Positions 39,949-48,972 of a stretch of DNA of 64,000 bases are shown here, in pieces (positions within the stretch are counted from its first letter, which is position 1; every line of letters begins with the position of its first letter). The notes under the pieces are model-generated. The model ran no database searches. It was given only the letters and a program-made list of their open reading frames with translations, and was not told the DNA's origin. The stretch comes from Arthrobacter sp. ok362. Its GTDB lineage: Bacteria > Actinomycetota > Actinomycetes > Actinomycetales > Micrococcaceae. The DNA lies in assembly GCF_900102785.1 (NCBI RefSeq), contig NZ_FNGC01000003.1:253964-317963 (forward strand), in the 5' to 3' direction. A program made the position numbers and the translations under genes.

Positions 39949-42900
39949 CTACGCCGGCGCCAGCACTTTGTTAAGCGCTGCCCGGATGCGCTTCTCGGAC
40001 ACCGAATAGGCGGTCCCGAGTTCCACGGCGAAGAGGCTCACCCGCAGTTCTTCGATCATCCAGCGCACGTGGGTTAACTCCGCCCCGGCCCGCCGCCCGG
40101 GCAGCAGCGCTGAGACGGCGTCGTCGTAGTCGTCCTCGAGGGCTTGGACAGCGGACATGTGCTGGGCGTCCCGCTGGACGTTGCCCGGCAGCTTCTCGAG
40201 GCGTTTCTCGATCGCCGTGAGGTAGCGGGGCAGCTGGCTGAGCTGGGCGTAGCCCGTGCGTGCCACGAAACCCGGATACACCAGCTGTTCGAGCTGGCTC
40301 TTGACGTCGTTGAGCGCGCTGATGAGGGCCAGGCTCGTGGTGCCCTTGAGCTGCTTTTCGATCCGGCGGGTGCTGGCCAGGATGCGTTCGACGACGGCGG
40401 TGACCGTGAAGACGGTGTCGATCAGCTCCGCCCGGACACTCTCGTACAGCGCCTTGAATGATGCCTCGTCCCACGGCAGCCCGGCCGGCGTGAGCTTGTC
40501 GATGGCGGCGAGGGCACAGTCAGCGATCAGGGCAGTCACGGAACCGTGCGGGTTCTGGCTGAACGTCAGCTTCTCGGTGTTGTTCAGGTGCTCCAGGACG
40601 TAGCGGTCCGGCGGCGGCACCTTCAGGGCCAGGAGCCTGATGACACCGCCGCGCATGGCTTCCTGCTGTTCCGACGGCGTCTGGAACAGCCGCAGCGCCA
40701 CGGAAGTTCCCTCGTCCACCAGGGCCGGGTAGCCGGTGACGGTGTGACCCCCAACGCTGCCCTGGACCTGGCGCTGGAGGGTTCCGAAGGTCCAGTCCTT
40801 GAGCCCGGACATTTCCGCGAACCCGCCCGGGGCCGCCGCTGTGGCAGCCGCCAGGGCGGCCGACGGGGAAGTGCCGGCCCGTGCGGTCCGGGCGCCGTCC
40901 TTCCCGTTCCCTGTGTCCTGCCCCTGCAGACCGGCCTTCCCCTTCGCCGGTGCCGTGGTACCCGGTGTGGCACCGAGGGATTCGGCGATGGCCCGGCGGG
41001 TGGCCGGGGCCAGCCGCTCCTGCAGCGCGTTGAGGTCCTTGCCTTCATCCAGCAATTTGCCGCGGGAATCCACCACCCGGAAGCTGACCCGCAAATGCGC
41101 AGGCACGGCGTCCCAGTTCCAAGACCCCTGCGGGATGACCTGTCCGCGGATCCGGCGCAGCACCAGTTCCAGCGACGGTTCGAGCTCGTCTGTGGCGGGA
41201 TCGAAATCGGCTTCCAGCGCCGCGACGGCCTGGCGGGCCACGTCCGGGGCAGGAACGAAGTTCTTCCGGATCTGCTTAGGCAGCGATTTGATGAGCGCCG
41301 TCACGAGTTCCACGCGCTGGCCGGGGATCAGCCAGCGGAACGCGGCGTCGTCGAGCTGGTTCAGGAACAGGACGGGGACCTCGGCGGTGACGCCGTCGGA
41401 GGGATTCGGCGGCGAACCGGGAGCCACGGGGTGGAACTCGTAGCTCAGCGGCAGTTCGAAGCCCTTGTGCAGCAGGGTCTTGGGGTAGGCCGAGTCGTCC
41501 AGAGCTGCGGCGTCCTCGCTGATCAGCAGAGACTGGTCGAAGTCGAGCAGCGTGGGATCCTGCTGCCGCGCGTCCTTCCACCACTTGTCGAAGTGTCGCT
41601 CCGAGACGACCTCCGCGCCGATCCGGGCGTCATAGAACTCGAACAGCGTCTCGTCGTCCACCAGGATGTCCCGGCGGCGCATCCGGGCCTCGAGCTCCTC
41701 GACTTCGTGGAGCAGTGCGCGGTTGCGGTGGAAGAACTTGTGGTGGGTTTGCCAGTCGCCTTCAACCAGGGCATGGCGGATGAAGAGCTCGCGGCAGAGC
41801 TCGGGATCCACCTTGCCGTAGTTGATGCGCCGGCTCGGGATGATGGGCACGCCGTACAGGGTGACCTTTTCGTGGGCCATCACCGCGCCCATCTTCTTGG
41901 ACCAGTGCGGTTCGCTGTAGCTGCGCTTGACCAGGTCGGGGGCGACCTGCTCGGCCCAGAACGGATCGAACTTCGCCGCCACGCGGGCCCAAAGCCGGCT
42001 CGTCTCCACGAGTTCGGCGGCCATGACGAAGGTAGGTGACTTCTTGAACAGTGCCGAACCCGGGAAGATCGCGAAGCGGCTGCCGCGGGCACCGGCGTAC
42101 TCGCGCTTGCGCTCGTCGAGGATGCCGACGTGGCTCAGCAGCCCTGAGAGCAGGCTGATGTGGATGCCGTCGTGGTTGCCCACCGGATCGGCAAGACGTT
42201 TGTTGTCCAGGCTGATGCCCAGCGGGCGGGCCAACTGGCGGAGCTGGGCGAACAGGTCCTGCCACTCCCTGACCCGCAGGTAGTTGATGAACTCGTTGCG
42301 GCAGAGCCGGCGGAACGCTGTGGAGGACAGTTCCTGCTGTTTCTCCTGCAGGTAGTTCCACAGGTTCAGGTAGCCGGTGAAGTCCGAGTTCTCGTCCCGG
42401 AAACGGGCGTGCTTCTCGGCAGCGAGCTGTTGCTTGTCGGTTGGGCGCTCGCGCGGGTCCTGGATGGTCAGCGCAGCAGCGAGGATCATGACTTCGCGGA
42501 CGCAGCCGCGTTTGCCGGCCTCCACGATCATGCGGCCGAGCCGCGGGTCCACCGGAAGCTGGGCAAGCTGCTGCCCGACGGCGGTGAGTCCGCCACCGTT
42601 TCGCCCGCCGCCGTTTCGTCCGCCACCGTTTCGCCCGCCGCCGTTTCGTCCGGCAGCCGCGCTGGCCGGCCGCCGGCCGGGGCGGCCGGCGCCGTCGTCC
42701 GCCGGTTCCTGGGCCCGGGCGGGGCTGAGGGCGCCGAGTTCGCGCAGGAGGCTGACGCCGTCATTGATGGCGCGCGAATCCGGCGGCTCGACGAAGGGGA
42801 AATTCTCCACGTCCTTCGGTCCGCGGGCCACGCCCATGGCGGTCATCTGCAGGATGACGGCCGCGAGGTTGGTGCGCAGGATCTCCGGGTCCGTGAACAG

Positions 42901-44046
42901 CGGCCGCGATTCGAAGTCCTCCTCGGAGTAGAGCCGGATAGCGATTCCGTCGGAGACACGGCCGCAGCGGCCCGAGCGCTGGTTGGCCGAGGCCTGGGAG
43001 ACGCGCTCGATCGGCAGGCGCTGGACCTTGGTGCGGTGCGAGTAACGCGAGATGCGGGCCGTGCCGGTGTCGATCACGTACTTGATGCCGGGCACCGTCA
43101 AGGACGTTTCGGCGACGTTCGTGGCCAACACGATCCGGCGTTTACTGCCGGGGTGGAAGACCTTGTGTTGCTCCTGCAGGCTCAGCCGGGCAAACAGCGG
43201 CAGAACCTCGGTGCCGGCCAGCCGCCGGTTGGACTGGATGCGGGCGTTGAGGGCCTCCGCCGCATCCCGGATTTCGCGCTCGCCGGAGAAGAAGATGAGG
43301 ATGTCGCCGTGGGCTTCCAGGGCGAGCTCGTCGACGGCGTCGCACACCGCATCGAGCGGGTCGCGGTCCTCCTCGAGTTCGTCGTCCGCGGCTGCGCCTT
43401 CTCCGTCTTCGGCGCCAGCGCCCGCGCCGCCGGCGGGCTGGGAGAGCGGGCGGTAGCGGATCTCCACCGGATAGGTCCGGCCCGACACCTCAATGATGGG
43501 GGAGGGCTCTTCCTCGCTGCCGAAGTGCTTGGCGAAGCGCTCCGGATCGATGGTGGCCGAGGTGATGACGATCTTCAGGTCCGGGCGCTGCGGCAGGATC
43601 CGCTTGAGGTAGCCGAGGATGAAGTCGATGTTGAGGCTGCGCTCGTGGGCCTCGTCGATGATGATGGCGTTGTACTTGCGCAGCAGCTTGTCGCGCTGGA
43701 TTTCCGCCAGCAGGATGCCGTCGGTCATGAGCTTGACCTTGGTGGACCGGCTGACCTCGCCGGTGAAGCGGACCTGGAAGCCCACTTCCTGGCCGATCTC
43801 GACGCCGAGTTCCTCCGCGATGCGCTCGGCCACAGTGCGGGCCGCGAGCCGGCGGGGCTGGGTGTGGCCGATCAGCCCGTTCTCACCCAAGCCGAGCTCG
43901 AGGCACATCTTGGGGATCTGGGTGGTCTTACCCGAGCCCGTCTCGCCGGCGATGATGGTCACCTGGTTGGCCGCGATGGCGGCCATCAGATCTTCGCGGC
44001 GCTCGGAAACCGGCAGCTCGGCGGGGTAGGAAATATGCAATGTCAT
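39949..44046 (-). CDS. hrpA: ATP-dependent RNA helicase HrpA
   Basis: A 1365-residue DEAH-box helicase. Motif I GETGSGKTTQ (34-43), DEAH (131-134), SATI and motif VI QRSGRCGRV form the helicase core. Then come the ratchet/OB region and a long C-terminal part (DUF3418 type) ending in a helical bundle. A low-complexity stretch of repeated GGGRN (about 469-486) interrupts the region after the core; it comes from 30-bp DNA repeats. ATG 44046 is taken as start because conserved sequence begins there. HrpA resolves stalled ribosomes and mRNA structures in E. coli. Confidence 0.94.
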   Translation of the reverse strand: MTLHISYPAELPVSERREDLMAAIAANQVTIIAGETGSGKTTQIPKMCLELGLGENGLIGHTQPRRLAARTVAERIAEELGVEIGQEVGFQVRFTGEVSRSTKVKLMTDGILLAEIQRDKLLRKYNAIIIDEAHERSLNIDFILGYLKRILPQRPDLKIVITSATIDPERFAKHFGSEEEPSPIIEVSGRTYPVEIRYRPLSQPAGGAGAGAEDGEGAAADDELEEDRDPLDAVCDAVDELALEAHGDILIFFSGEREIRDAAEALNARIQSNRRLAGTEVLPLFARLSLQEQHKVFHPGSKRRIVLATNVAETSLTVPGIKYVIDTGTARISRYSHRTKVQRLPIERVSQASANQRSGRCGRVSDGIAIRLYSEEDFESRPLFTDPEILRTNLAAVILQMTAMGVARGPKDVENFPFVEPPDSRAINDGVSLLRELGALSPARAQEPADDGAGRPGRRPASAAAGRNGGGRNGGGRNGGGRNGGGLTAVGQQLAQLPVDPRLGRMIVEAGKRGCVREVMILAAALTIQDPRERPTDKQQLAAEKHARFRDENSDFTGYLNLWNYLQEKQQELSSTAFRRLCRNEFINYLRVREWQDLFAQLRQLARPLGISLDNKRLADPVGNHDGIHISLLSGLLSHVGILDERKREYAGARGSRFAIFPGSALFKKSPTFVMAAELVETSRLWARVAAKFDPFWAEQVAPDLVKRSYSEPHWSKKMGAVMAHEKVTLYGVPIIPSRRINYGKVDPELCRELFIRHALVEGDWQTHHKFFHRNRALLHEVEELEARMRRRDILVDDETLFEFYDARIGAEVVSERHFDKWWKDARQQDPTLLDFDQSLLISEDAAALDDSAYPKTLLHKGFELPLSYEFHPVAPGSPPNPSDGVTAEVPVLFLNQLDDAAFRWLIPGQRVELVTALIKSLPKQIRKNFVPAPDVARQAVAALEADFDPATDELEPSLELVLRRIRGQVIPQGSWNWDAVPAHLRVSFRVVDSRGKLLDEGKDLNALQERLAPATRRAIAESLGATPGTTAPAKGKAGLQGQDTGNGKDGARTARAGTSPSAALAAATAAAPGGFAEMSGLKDWTFGTLQRQVQGSVGGHTVTGYPALVDEGTSVALRLFQTPSEQQEAMRGGVIRLLALKVPPPDRYVLEHLNNTEKLTFSQNPHGSVTALIADCALAAIDKLTPAGLPWDEASFKALYESVRAELIDTVFTVTAVVERILASTRRIEKQLKGTTSLALISALNDVKSQLEQLVYPGFVARTGYAQLSQLPRYLTAIEKRLEKLPGNVQRDAQHMSAVQALEDDYDDAVSALLPGRRAGAELTHVRWMIEELRVSLFAVELGTAYSVSEKRIRAALNKVLAPA
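42589..42648. repeat. Two perfect 30-bp repeats within hrpA
   Basis: 42589-42618 and 42619-42648 are identical, and each is made of two similar 15-mers. They encode the GGGRN repeats and keep the reading frame. Confidence 0.9.
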
Positions 44047-44147
44047 GGCTGGAGACAGTCTACTGGGGCGGACTGTCCACTGGGGTGGCGACGGCGGCTG
44101 TCCAGTCCGGCTGTTCCGGTCAGTTGTCCGGTCCCGGCGCATGTTGA

Positions 44148-44172
44148 GGGCCCGGCTGGATGAGCCGGGCCC
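44148..44172 (-). terminator. Terminator after the 55-aa membrane protein gene
   Basis: A perfect 10-bp stem (gggcccggct/agccgggccc) with a 5-base loop, 18 bp downstream of the stop codon on the minus strand. Confidence 0.7.
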
Positions 44173-44189
44173 GTGGTGTGTGCGCGGAC

Positions 44190-44357
44190 TTAGAAGATCC
44201 GCAGGGTGTAATTGACGCTCGGCAGGTCCCGGGCCATCCAATACTCTTCCGAGCGGACGGGCGGGGTGTGGCCGAGGCCGTCTTTCCGCAAGGCGGAGAT
44301 GGTGGCTGCGAGGCCGGCAATGATCAGGATGATTACGGCGATTCCGAGGAGTTCCAT
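44190..44357 (-). CDS. Small single-pass membrane protein (55 aa)
   Basis: A 55-residue protein, MELLGIAVIILIIAGLAATI at the start (one membrane helix), followed by a polar tail that ends TLRIF. A ggag site lies about 12 bases upstream of ATG 44357; the closer gaggt is too near. Followed by a terminator. I do not recognise the family; it lies divergent from the GlxA-type regulator, 81 bp apart. Confidence 0.6.
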   Translation of the reverse strand: MELLGIAVIILIIAGLAATISALRKDGLGHTPPVRSEEYWMARDLPSVNYTLRIF

Positions 44358-44438
44358 ACCTCTATGGTTCTCCGGTCCCCGAACTAAAAAAAGTGGCAGA
44401 AATGACCAAAAAGCTATAATTTCTGCCACACTGGAAGC

Positions 44439-45404
44439 ATGATCAAATCAGTGGCAATGATCGTGGTTCCCAACTTCTCGATCTTCGAGTTCGCGACGGC
44501 CTTCGAGGTCTTCGGCATAGACCGCTCGGACCGCGGAAACGGCGTGCCCGCCTTCGATTTCCGCGTCTGCGCCCCGGAGCCGGGCGACGTCCCGCTCAAA
44601 TCCGGGCTGACCATGCACGTCGGACTCGGGCTGGAAGCGGCTGCGGACGCAGACCTGGTGGTGATGGCGCCGTACGGCCGGGACGAGGACGTTCCTGAAT
44701 CCGTCCTGGAGGCGCTGCAGGCTGCCCATGCCCGCGGTGCCTGGGTGATGTCCATTTGTTCCGGCGCCTTCGCCCTGGCTCGGGCGGGCCTGCTCGATGG
44801 CCGCCGCTGCACCACGCACTGGCATTACTCCCAGGAACTGGCCAGCCGGTACCCTGCTGTCCTGGTGGATGAAAACGTCCTCTACGTCGAAGATGGCCGG
44901 ATCATCACGAGTGCCGGCACGGCCGCGGGGATCGATGCCTGCCTGCACCTGGTCCGCATTGAGTTCGGCGCCAAGGTGGCCGCCGCCATCGCCCGGGACA
45001 TGGTGGTCCCGCCGCACCGGGACGGCGGCCAGGCCCAATACATCGACCGGCCCATTCCGCAGTGCGGCTCGGAGCCCATGGAGCAGCTGCTGCAGTGGAT
45101 GGTCCGGCATCTGGACGAGGAACACGCGGTCAACGAACTGGCTGCCCGGGTCCATATGTCGCCGCGGACGTTTGCGCGACGCTTCCGCGCGGAAACGGGG
45201 GCCACCCCGGCGGCCTGGCTCAATTCCCAGCGGGTGCTGCGCGCCCAGGAACTGCTGGAGAGCACGGAGCTCAATATCGACGAAGTCGCGAGGGAGTCCG
45301 GTTTCGGGCATTCGGTCCTGTTGCGGCACCACTTTGCAAAGGCGCTGGACACCAGCCCTCAGTCCTACCGGCGCACGTTCCGGGGGCAGCTGGCTACGGC
45401 ATGA
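44439..45404 (+). CDS. GlxA-family AraC-type regulator with DJ-1/PfpI domain
   Basis: A 321-residue regulator. The DJ-1/PfpI-like sensor domain (about 1-190) contains SICSGAFALARAGLLDG; the C-terminal AraC helix-turn-helix pair (about 215-315) contains AARVHMSPRTFARRFRAETG and IDEVARESGFGHSVLLRHHF, in parts. GlxA-type regulators respond to small metabolites and often control amidase, betaine or stress genes. Targets are unknown here. The last codons and stop lie within a 55-bp tandem duplication. Confidence 0.9.
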   Translation: MIKSVAMIVVPNFSIFEFATAFEVFGIDRSDRGNGVPAFDFRVCAPEPGDVPLKSGLTMHVGLGLEAAADADLVVMAPYGRDEDVPESVLEALQAAHARGAWVMSICSGAFALARAGLLDGRRCTTHWHYSQELASRYPAVLVDENVLYVEDGRIITSAGTAAGIDACLHLVRIEFGAKVAAAIARDMVVPPHRDGGQAQYIDRPIPQCGSEPMEQLLQWMVRHLDEEHAVNELAARVHMSPRTFARRFRAETGATPAAWLNSQRVLRAQELLESTELNIDEVARESGFGHSVLLRHHFAKALDTSPQSYRRTFRGQLATA

Positions 45405-45485
45405 CGGCCCCCGCAGATAGGGCCCCGGCCCGTTCCGGGGGCAGCTGGCTACGGCATGACGGCCCCCGCAGATAGGGCCCCGGCA
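45376..45485. repeat. 55-bp tandem duplication over the end of the GlxA gene
   Basis: Units 45376-45430 and 45431-45485 match at 54 of 55 positions. The first unit holds the last nine codons and stop of the GlxA-family regulator, so the duplicate repeats that gene end in the spacer. Confidence 0.95.
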
Positions 45486-45495
45486 TAGGCGGCGG

Positions 45496-45792
45496 CTAGC
45501 CAAGGCCCGGCGGTGCCGACTCCTCGGCCGCGGCCCGGGCGCATTCGACGAGGTCGCGCCACGGACCCGTCAGGGCACGCTCCGGCAGGATCGCCCGGCG
45601 TTGATCGGCCCGGATGCTGTACATGAACCGGTCCGGCTGCCCGGTTGTCCCGCTGATCCCAACGACATCGTCCCAGGGGCAGGCCTCGATCAGCGGCTGC
45701 CACCGGTCAGTGTCCTCCGGCGGCTCGGGCCGGACGGTCCACGTCCTTTTCATTCCGGCCACGCCGCCACTGCGCTGGACAGTTATCTTCAT
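45496..45792 (-). CDS. Emfourin-like protealysin inhibitor
   Basis: A 98-residue protein: MKITVQRSGGVAGMKRTWTV at the start, then a helix-rich part around DDVVGISGTTGQPDRFMYSI and an end in RDLVECARAA. It matches the pattern of emfourin, the short protein inhibitor encoded next to protealysin-like M4 proteases, described in Serratia. It lies 42 bp downstream of such a protease gene on the same strand, which supports the call. It would guard the producing cell against the protease. Confidence 0.75.
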   Translation of the reverse strand: MKITVQRSGGVAGMKRTWTVRPEPPEDTDRWQPLIEACPWDDVVGISGTTGQPDRFMYSIRADQRRAILPERALTGPWRDLVECARAAAEESAPPGLG

Positions 45793-45834
45793 CGGACTCG
45801 GATCTCAATTGGACTCGATCTGCAGGGGCTTGGC

Positions 45835-46908
45835 TTATCGTCTGGCTCCCGGGAACTTTACTTTCACAGTTTCCCACGCGGAGCGCACGGCGTCATGCTC
45901 CTTGGAATCCTCCCCGAAAAGCTCCTTTGCAGAGGCGGCAGTGGCCTTGGCGAAGGCGCCGAACGTGGCGGTGGGGGAGAGCGTGCCGCCCGTCAACGTC
46001 TCGTACCAGATCCGTCCCGGCGCGTCCCAGGCATTGCCGCCGAGGCCCGTGGCAACCAGGCAGAACGCGCGGTTGGGGATTCCGGAGTTGATGTGCACGC
46101 CGCCGTTGTCCGCGGCCGTGCGCACGTAGCCGTCCATCGAGTCCGGCTGCGGGTCCTTGCCGAGCACGTCGTCGTCGTACGCCGTTCCGGGAGCCTTCAT
46201 GGAACGTAAAGCGGCCCCCTGCACTTGATCCGTGAAGAGGCCTTCGCCGATCAGCCAGCTTGCCTCTGCCGTCGACTGTTTCCGGACATACTGCTCAACG
46301 AGAGCACCGAAGACATCGGACATCGATTCGTTCAGCGCGCCGGCCTGATTGCGGTAGGCCAGCCCGGCGGAGTACTGGGTCACGCCGTGGGTGAGTTCGT
46401 GCCCGATGACGCTCAGGGATTTGGTGAACCGCTCGAAGACCTGGCCGTCGCCGTCGCCGAAGACCATTTGCTGGCCGTCCCAGAACGCGTTGTCGTACAG
46501 GCGGCCGTAGTGGACCGTGGCATCAAGGTGGAGACCCTGGCCGTCAATCGAATTCCGTCCGAAGGCTTCCGCGTAGAGGCGGTGGGTGTGCCCCAGCCCG
46601 TCATAGGCCTCATCGGCGGCGGGATCGCCGGTGGGCGGTTCGCCTTCTTTGCGGACCACGCTGCCGGGCAGCTGCTCGGCGGACTTGGCGTCGTAAACCG
46701 TCCGCTCCGGCGGGGACGGCTTGAGTTCCCGTATGCCCGGATGTCTGCCGGGCCCGGGCACTGCGCGGGAGGCCTGGAAGCTCGGGACGTGCTGCAAGGC
46801 TTCCTTTGCCGCGCGGGCGGCCCTGGAGAGCTCGGGCTCGCGCTGCGCGGCCAACCGGCGGAGCAAATAGGGCGGAACGATGGAACAGTACGGAGTTGGA
46901 AAGAACAT
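45835..46908 (-). CDS. Protealysin-like M4 metallopeptidase
   Basis: A 357-residue zinc protease of the thermolysin family. The zinc site is HELTH (170-174) with Glu194 in NESMSD, and His272 in GGVHINSG fits the catalytic His. The short propeptide carries the protealysin-type PPYLL motif (12-16) right at the N terminus. There is no signal peptide, unlike secreted thermolysins, so the enzyme is intracellular or leaves the cell by another route. Followed by an emfourin-like inhibitor gene. Confidence 0.93.
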   Translation of the reverse strand: MFFPTPYCSIVPPYLLRRLAAQREPELSRAARAAKEALQHVPSFQASRAVPGPGRHPGIRELKPSPPERTVYDAKSAEQLPGSVVRKEGEPPTGDPAADEAYDGLGHTHRLYAEAFGRNSIDGQGLHLDATVHYGRLYDNAFWDGQQMVFGDGDGQVFERFTKSLSVIGHELTHGVTQYSAGLAYRNQAGALNESMSDVFGALVEQYVRKQSTAEASWLIGEGLFTDQVQGAALRSMKAPGTAYDDDVLGKDPQPDSMDGYVRTAADNGGVHINSGIPNRAFCLVATGLGGNAWDAPGRIWYETLTGGTLSPTATFGAFAKATAASAKELFGEDSKEHDAVRSAWETVKVKFPGARR

Positions 46909-47074
46909 GTGAGACCCCCTTCACGCTTCGGAGCGGGCAGGGTAGTCCGCCACCGATGGAAACAGCCTACGAGGGGGCACCGACAATGGGCAGGGGCAAA
47001 GCCGCCGGTTTTCCGCGTTCTTTCGGCGGGGTTCTTCGGAATGCTTCGGTTGAGGGTGATTTCTCGAACATGCA

Positions 47075-47109
47075 AAAACCCCGCCGTTTCAGTGAAACAG
47101 CGGGGTTTT
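47075..47109 (-). terminator. Terminator of the tRNA-Arg gene
   Basis: Stem aaaaccccgc/gcggggtttt, extended by gtttc/gaaac around an agt loop, 21 bp beyond the tRNA on the minus strand, with A/T-rich flanks. Confidence 0.85.
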
Positions 47110-47130
47110 GTTGGCAGAGCCAATATTTTG

Positions 47131-47203
47131 TGCCCTCGATAGGATTCGAACCTACGACCTTCTGCTCCGGAGGCAGACGCTCTATCCCCTGAGCTACGAG
47201 GGC
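47131..47203 (-). tRNA. tRNA-Arg (anticodon CCG)
   Basis: A complete 73-nt cloverleaf on the minus strand: acceptor gccctcg/cgagggc, D-arm agctcaggggatagagc, anticodon arm tctgc-ctccgga-gcaga with CCG at positions 34-36, and T-arm gtaggttcgaatcctat. Discriminator A; no CCA is encoded. Reads CGG codons. argS lies 3.3 kb away on the other strand. Confidence 0.97.
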
Positions 47204-47364
47204 ATCCAGGGATCCTGCCGTTACCGGCGGGACGTCCTAGAGCTTAGCAGGAAGGTGGCCTCCAACGGAAAATCGGCACACATTTGTGGAGTCGAGGTGG
47301 GGTCAAGCGCATCTTAAGTGCGGGGTCAAGTGCGTGTCGAGTCCCGCGAATTTGGCCGGACCGC

Positions 47365-48972
47365 TCAGTAGCCGGCGAAGAAATCCACATGGACCCGGCG
47401 GGCGCCCGCGCCACGAGCCGCGGCCCGCAGCGAACGCACGCTGGCGGGCGAGCCGGAGACGAAGACTTCCCGGCCGCCGATGTCGGGGACCAGCTCTTTG
47501 AGGGCCGCCGCGTCAATCCTTCTGGCGCCTGCGTCGTGCATGAAGGCCGGCGGCGCCGAACCGTCGGCAAGCCGGGCCAGGATGCGCGCCCCGGAGTGCT
47601 GCAGTTCCTCGGCGTATCCGAGTTCGGCGGCATTTTTTGCCAGGTACAGCAGGACAACGTCGCGGTTCCCGGCTGGGCTTCCGGCTGAGTCCCCGGCCGA
47701 GTTCCCGGCTGGCACCGCGGCTAGCTGGGCCATGTAGGGGGTGATGCCGATTCCGGCCGCGATGAGCAGCAGGGGGGTTGCCGGGTCCTGGGGCAGGAGG
47801 AAATCGCCGTGCACCGTGGTGGCGGTGAGCCCGTCGCCCGGGGCAAGGGCCAGCAGCGAGCGCTTTGCTGATGAAACCGGCTCCGCCGTCCCCACCCCGA
47901 TTGTCAGCAGGGGTGCGGATGGCGGGCTGGTCAGGCTGAACACGCGCCGGATTCCCTTCCCGTCACCCTTGCCGGGCGCTTTGTCGGGGGCATCGCCGCG
48001 GGCCGTGTCTGGAGGCAGGTGCAGTTCCAGAGACTGTCCGGGAGTGAAGCGCACCGGTCGCTCCGGGCGGAAGCTGAATTCAGTCGTCGTGGGCGTCAGC
48101 GGACGGCTGGCGACGAAGCGCAGCCGGACCCCGCCGCGCTGTCCAACAGCGAAGGCAAGCGCGTTGCCCACCAGCAGCGCCAGCTCGGGGGAGTTGGCCA
48201 CAAAGCCCAGGTTGTAGGGGACAGCGAACAGCACCCCGACGACGGCGGCCAGCGCCAGTTGCTGCCAGCGCCGCGGGGGCAAGGTGAGAGGCTCGGTGAG
48301 CATGAACCCGACGAAGAACAACACCGGGCGCTGCGCGAGCGGCTGCCACAGAGCCTCGGAAAGCTCCATGCCGGCCTGGAGCAGGTCCGCGGCCACGATG
48401 GACACGGTGACCACGGTGAACACGGCAGCCATGGCGAACTTCCTGGTCCGGTAGAGCACCAGCAGCACCCCCGGCAGCACAAGCCAGAGCATCGCCGGCG
48501 TCGCCGCCCACCACGTGGCAATGTTGAGCCCGGTCAGCCCGGCGAGAAATGCGCCCGCCGCGGCTGGATTGAAGATGTGGCGGCCGCGCCAGGCCAGCGC
48601 ATACTTCGAGGCCGAGGCCACGACGCAGGCCAGGGCGACGCCGGCGAGCTCCGCCAGCTGGAGCCCTTGTGTCAGCTGGCTGGGCCAGAAAAGGAAATAC
48701 AGCAGCAGGCCGGTGATGAGCGAGGATTCCGTGTGCGGGCGCACGTGGAAGAGTGCGGCCAGCGCCTGGTTGGAGGCGTACGTCAAGCCAAGGCACAGGG
48801 CCAGGTGAGCCAGCATTTCCGGCAGCCCGAACGTCAGCCAGCCCAGCACATTGAGCAGCAGGCTGTACCCGGCCAGGACAGCCAGGACCCCCAGCACCAG
48901 CCGGTACATGGTGAGCCGGCCCAAGGCGGTGTCCAGCCTCGAGCCAAGTGCAGTGGTGGCGATGGCAGTCAT
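47365..48972 (-). CDS. RnfD/NqrB-like membrane domain fused to flavodoxin reductase
   Basis: A 535-residue fusion. Residues about 1-280 form a polytopic membrane domain resembling RnfD/NqrB (HIFNPAAAGAFLAGLTGLN; PVLFFVGFMLTEPLTLPPRRW, in parts). Residues about 295-535 are a ferredoxin-NADP reductase-type module (FVASRPLTPTTTEFSFRPER, TPGQSLELHLP, LLLIAAGIGITPYMAQL, VFVSGSP). Such a protein would take electrons from NAD(P)H and pass them through membrane-bound flavins to an outer acceptor. It overlaps the ApbE gene by ATGA. A Gly/Ser/Ala-rich repeat near residue 430 (AGNSAGDSAGSPAGN) interrupts the FNR part. Confidence 0.82.
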   Translation of the reverse strand: MTAIATTALGSRLDTALGRLTMYRLVLGVLAVLAGYSLLLNVLGWLTFGLPEMLAHLALCLGLTYASNQALAALFHVRPHTESSLITGLLLYFLFWPSQLTQGLQLAELAGVALACVVASASKYALAWRGRHIFNPAAAGAFLAGLTGLNIATWWAATPAMLWLVLPGVLLVLYRTRKFAMAAVFTVVTVSIVAADLLQAGMELSEALWQPLAQRPVLFFVGFMLTEPLTLPPRRWQQLALAAVVGVLFAVPYNLGFVANSPELALLVGNALAFAVGQRGGVRLRFVASRPLTPTTTEFSFRPERPVRFTPGQSLELHLPPDTARGDAPDKAPGKGDGKGIRRVFSLTSPPSAPLLTIGVGTAEPVSSAKRSLLALAPGDGLTATTVHGDFLLPQDPATPLLLIAAGIGITPYMAQLAAVPAGNSAGDSAGSPAGNRDVVLLYLAKNAAELGYAEELQHSGARILARLADGSAPPAFMHDAGARRIDAAALKELVPDIGGREVFVSGSPASVRSLRAAARGAGARRVHVDFFAGY

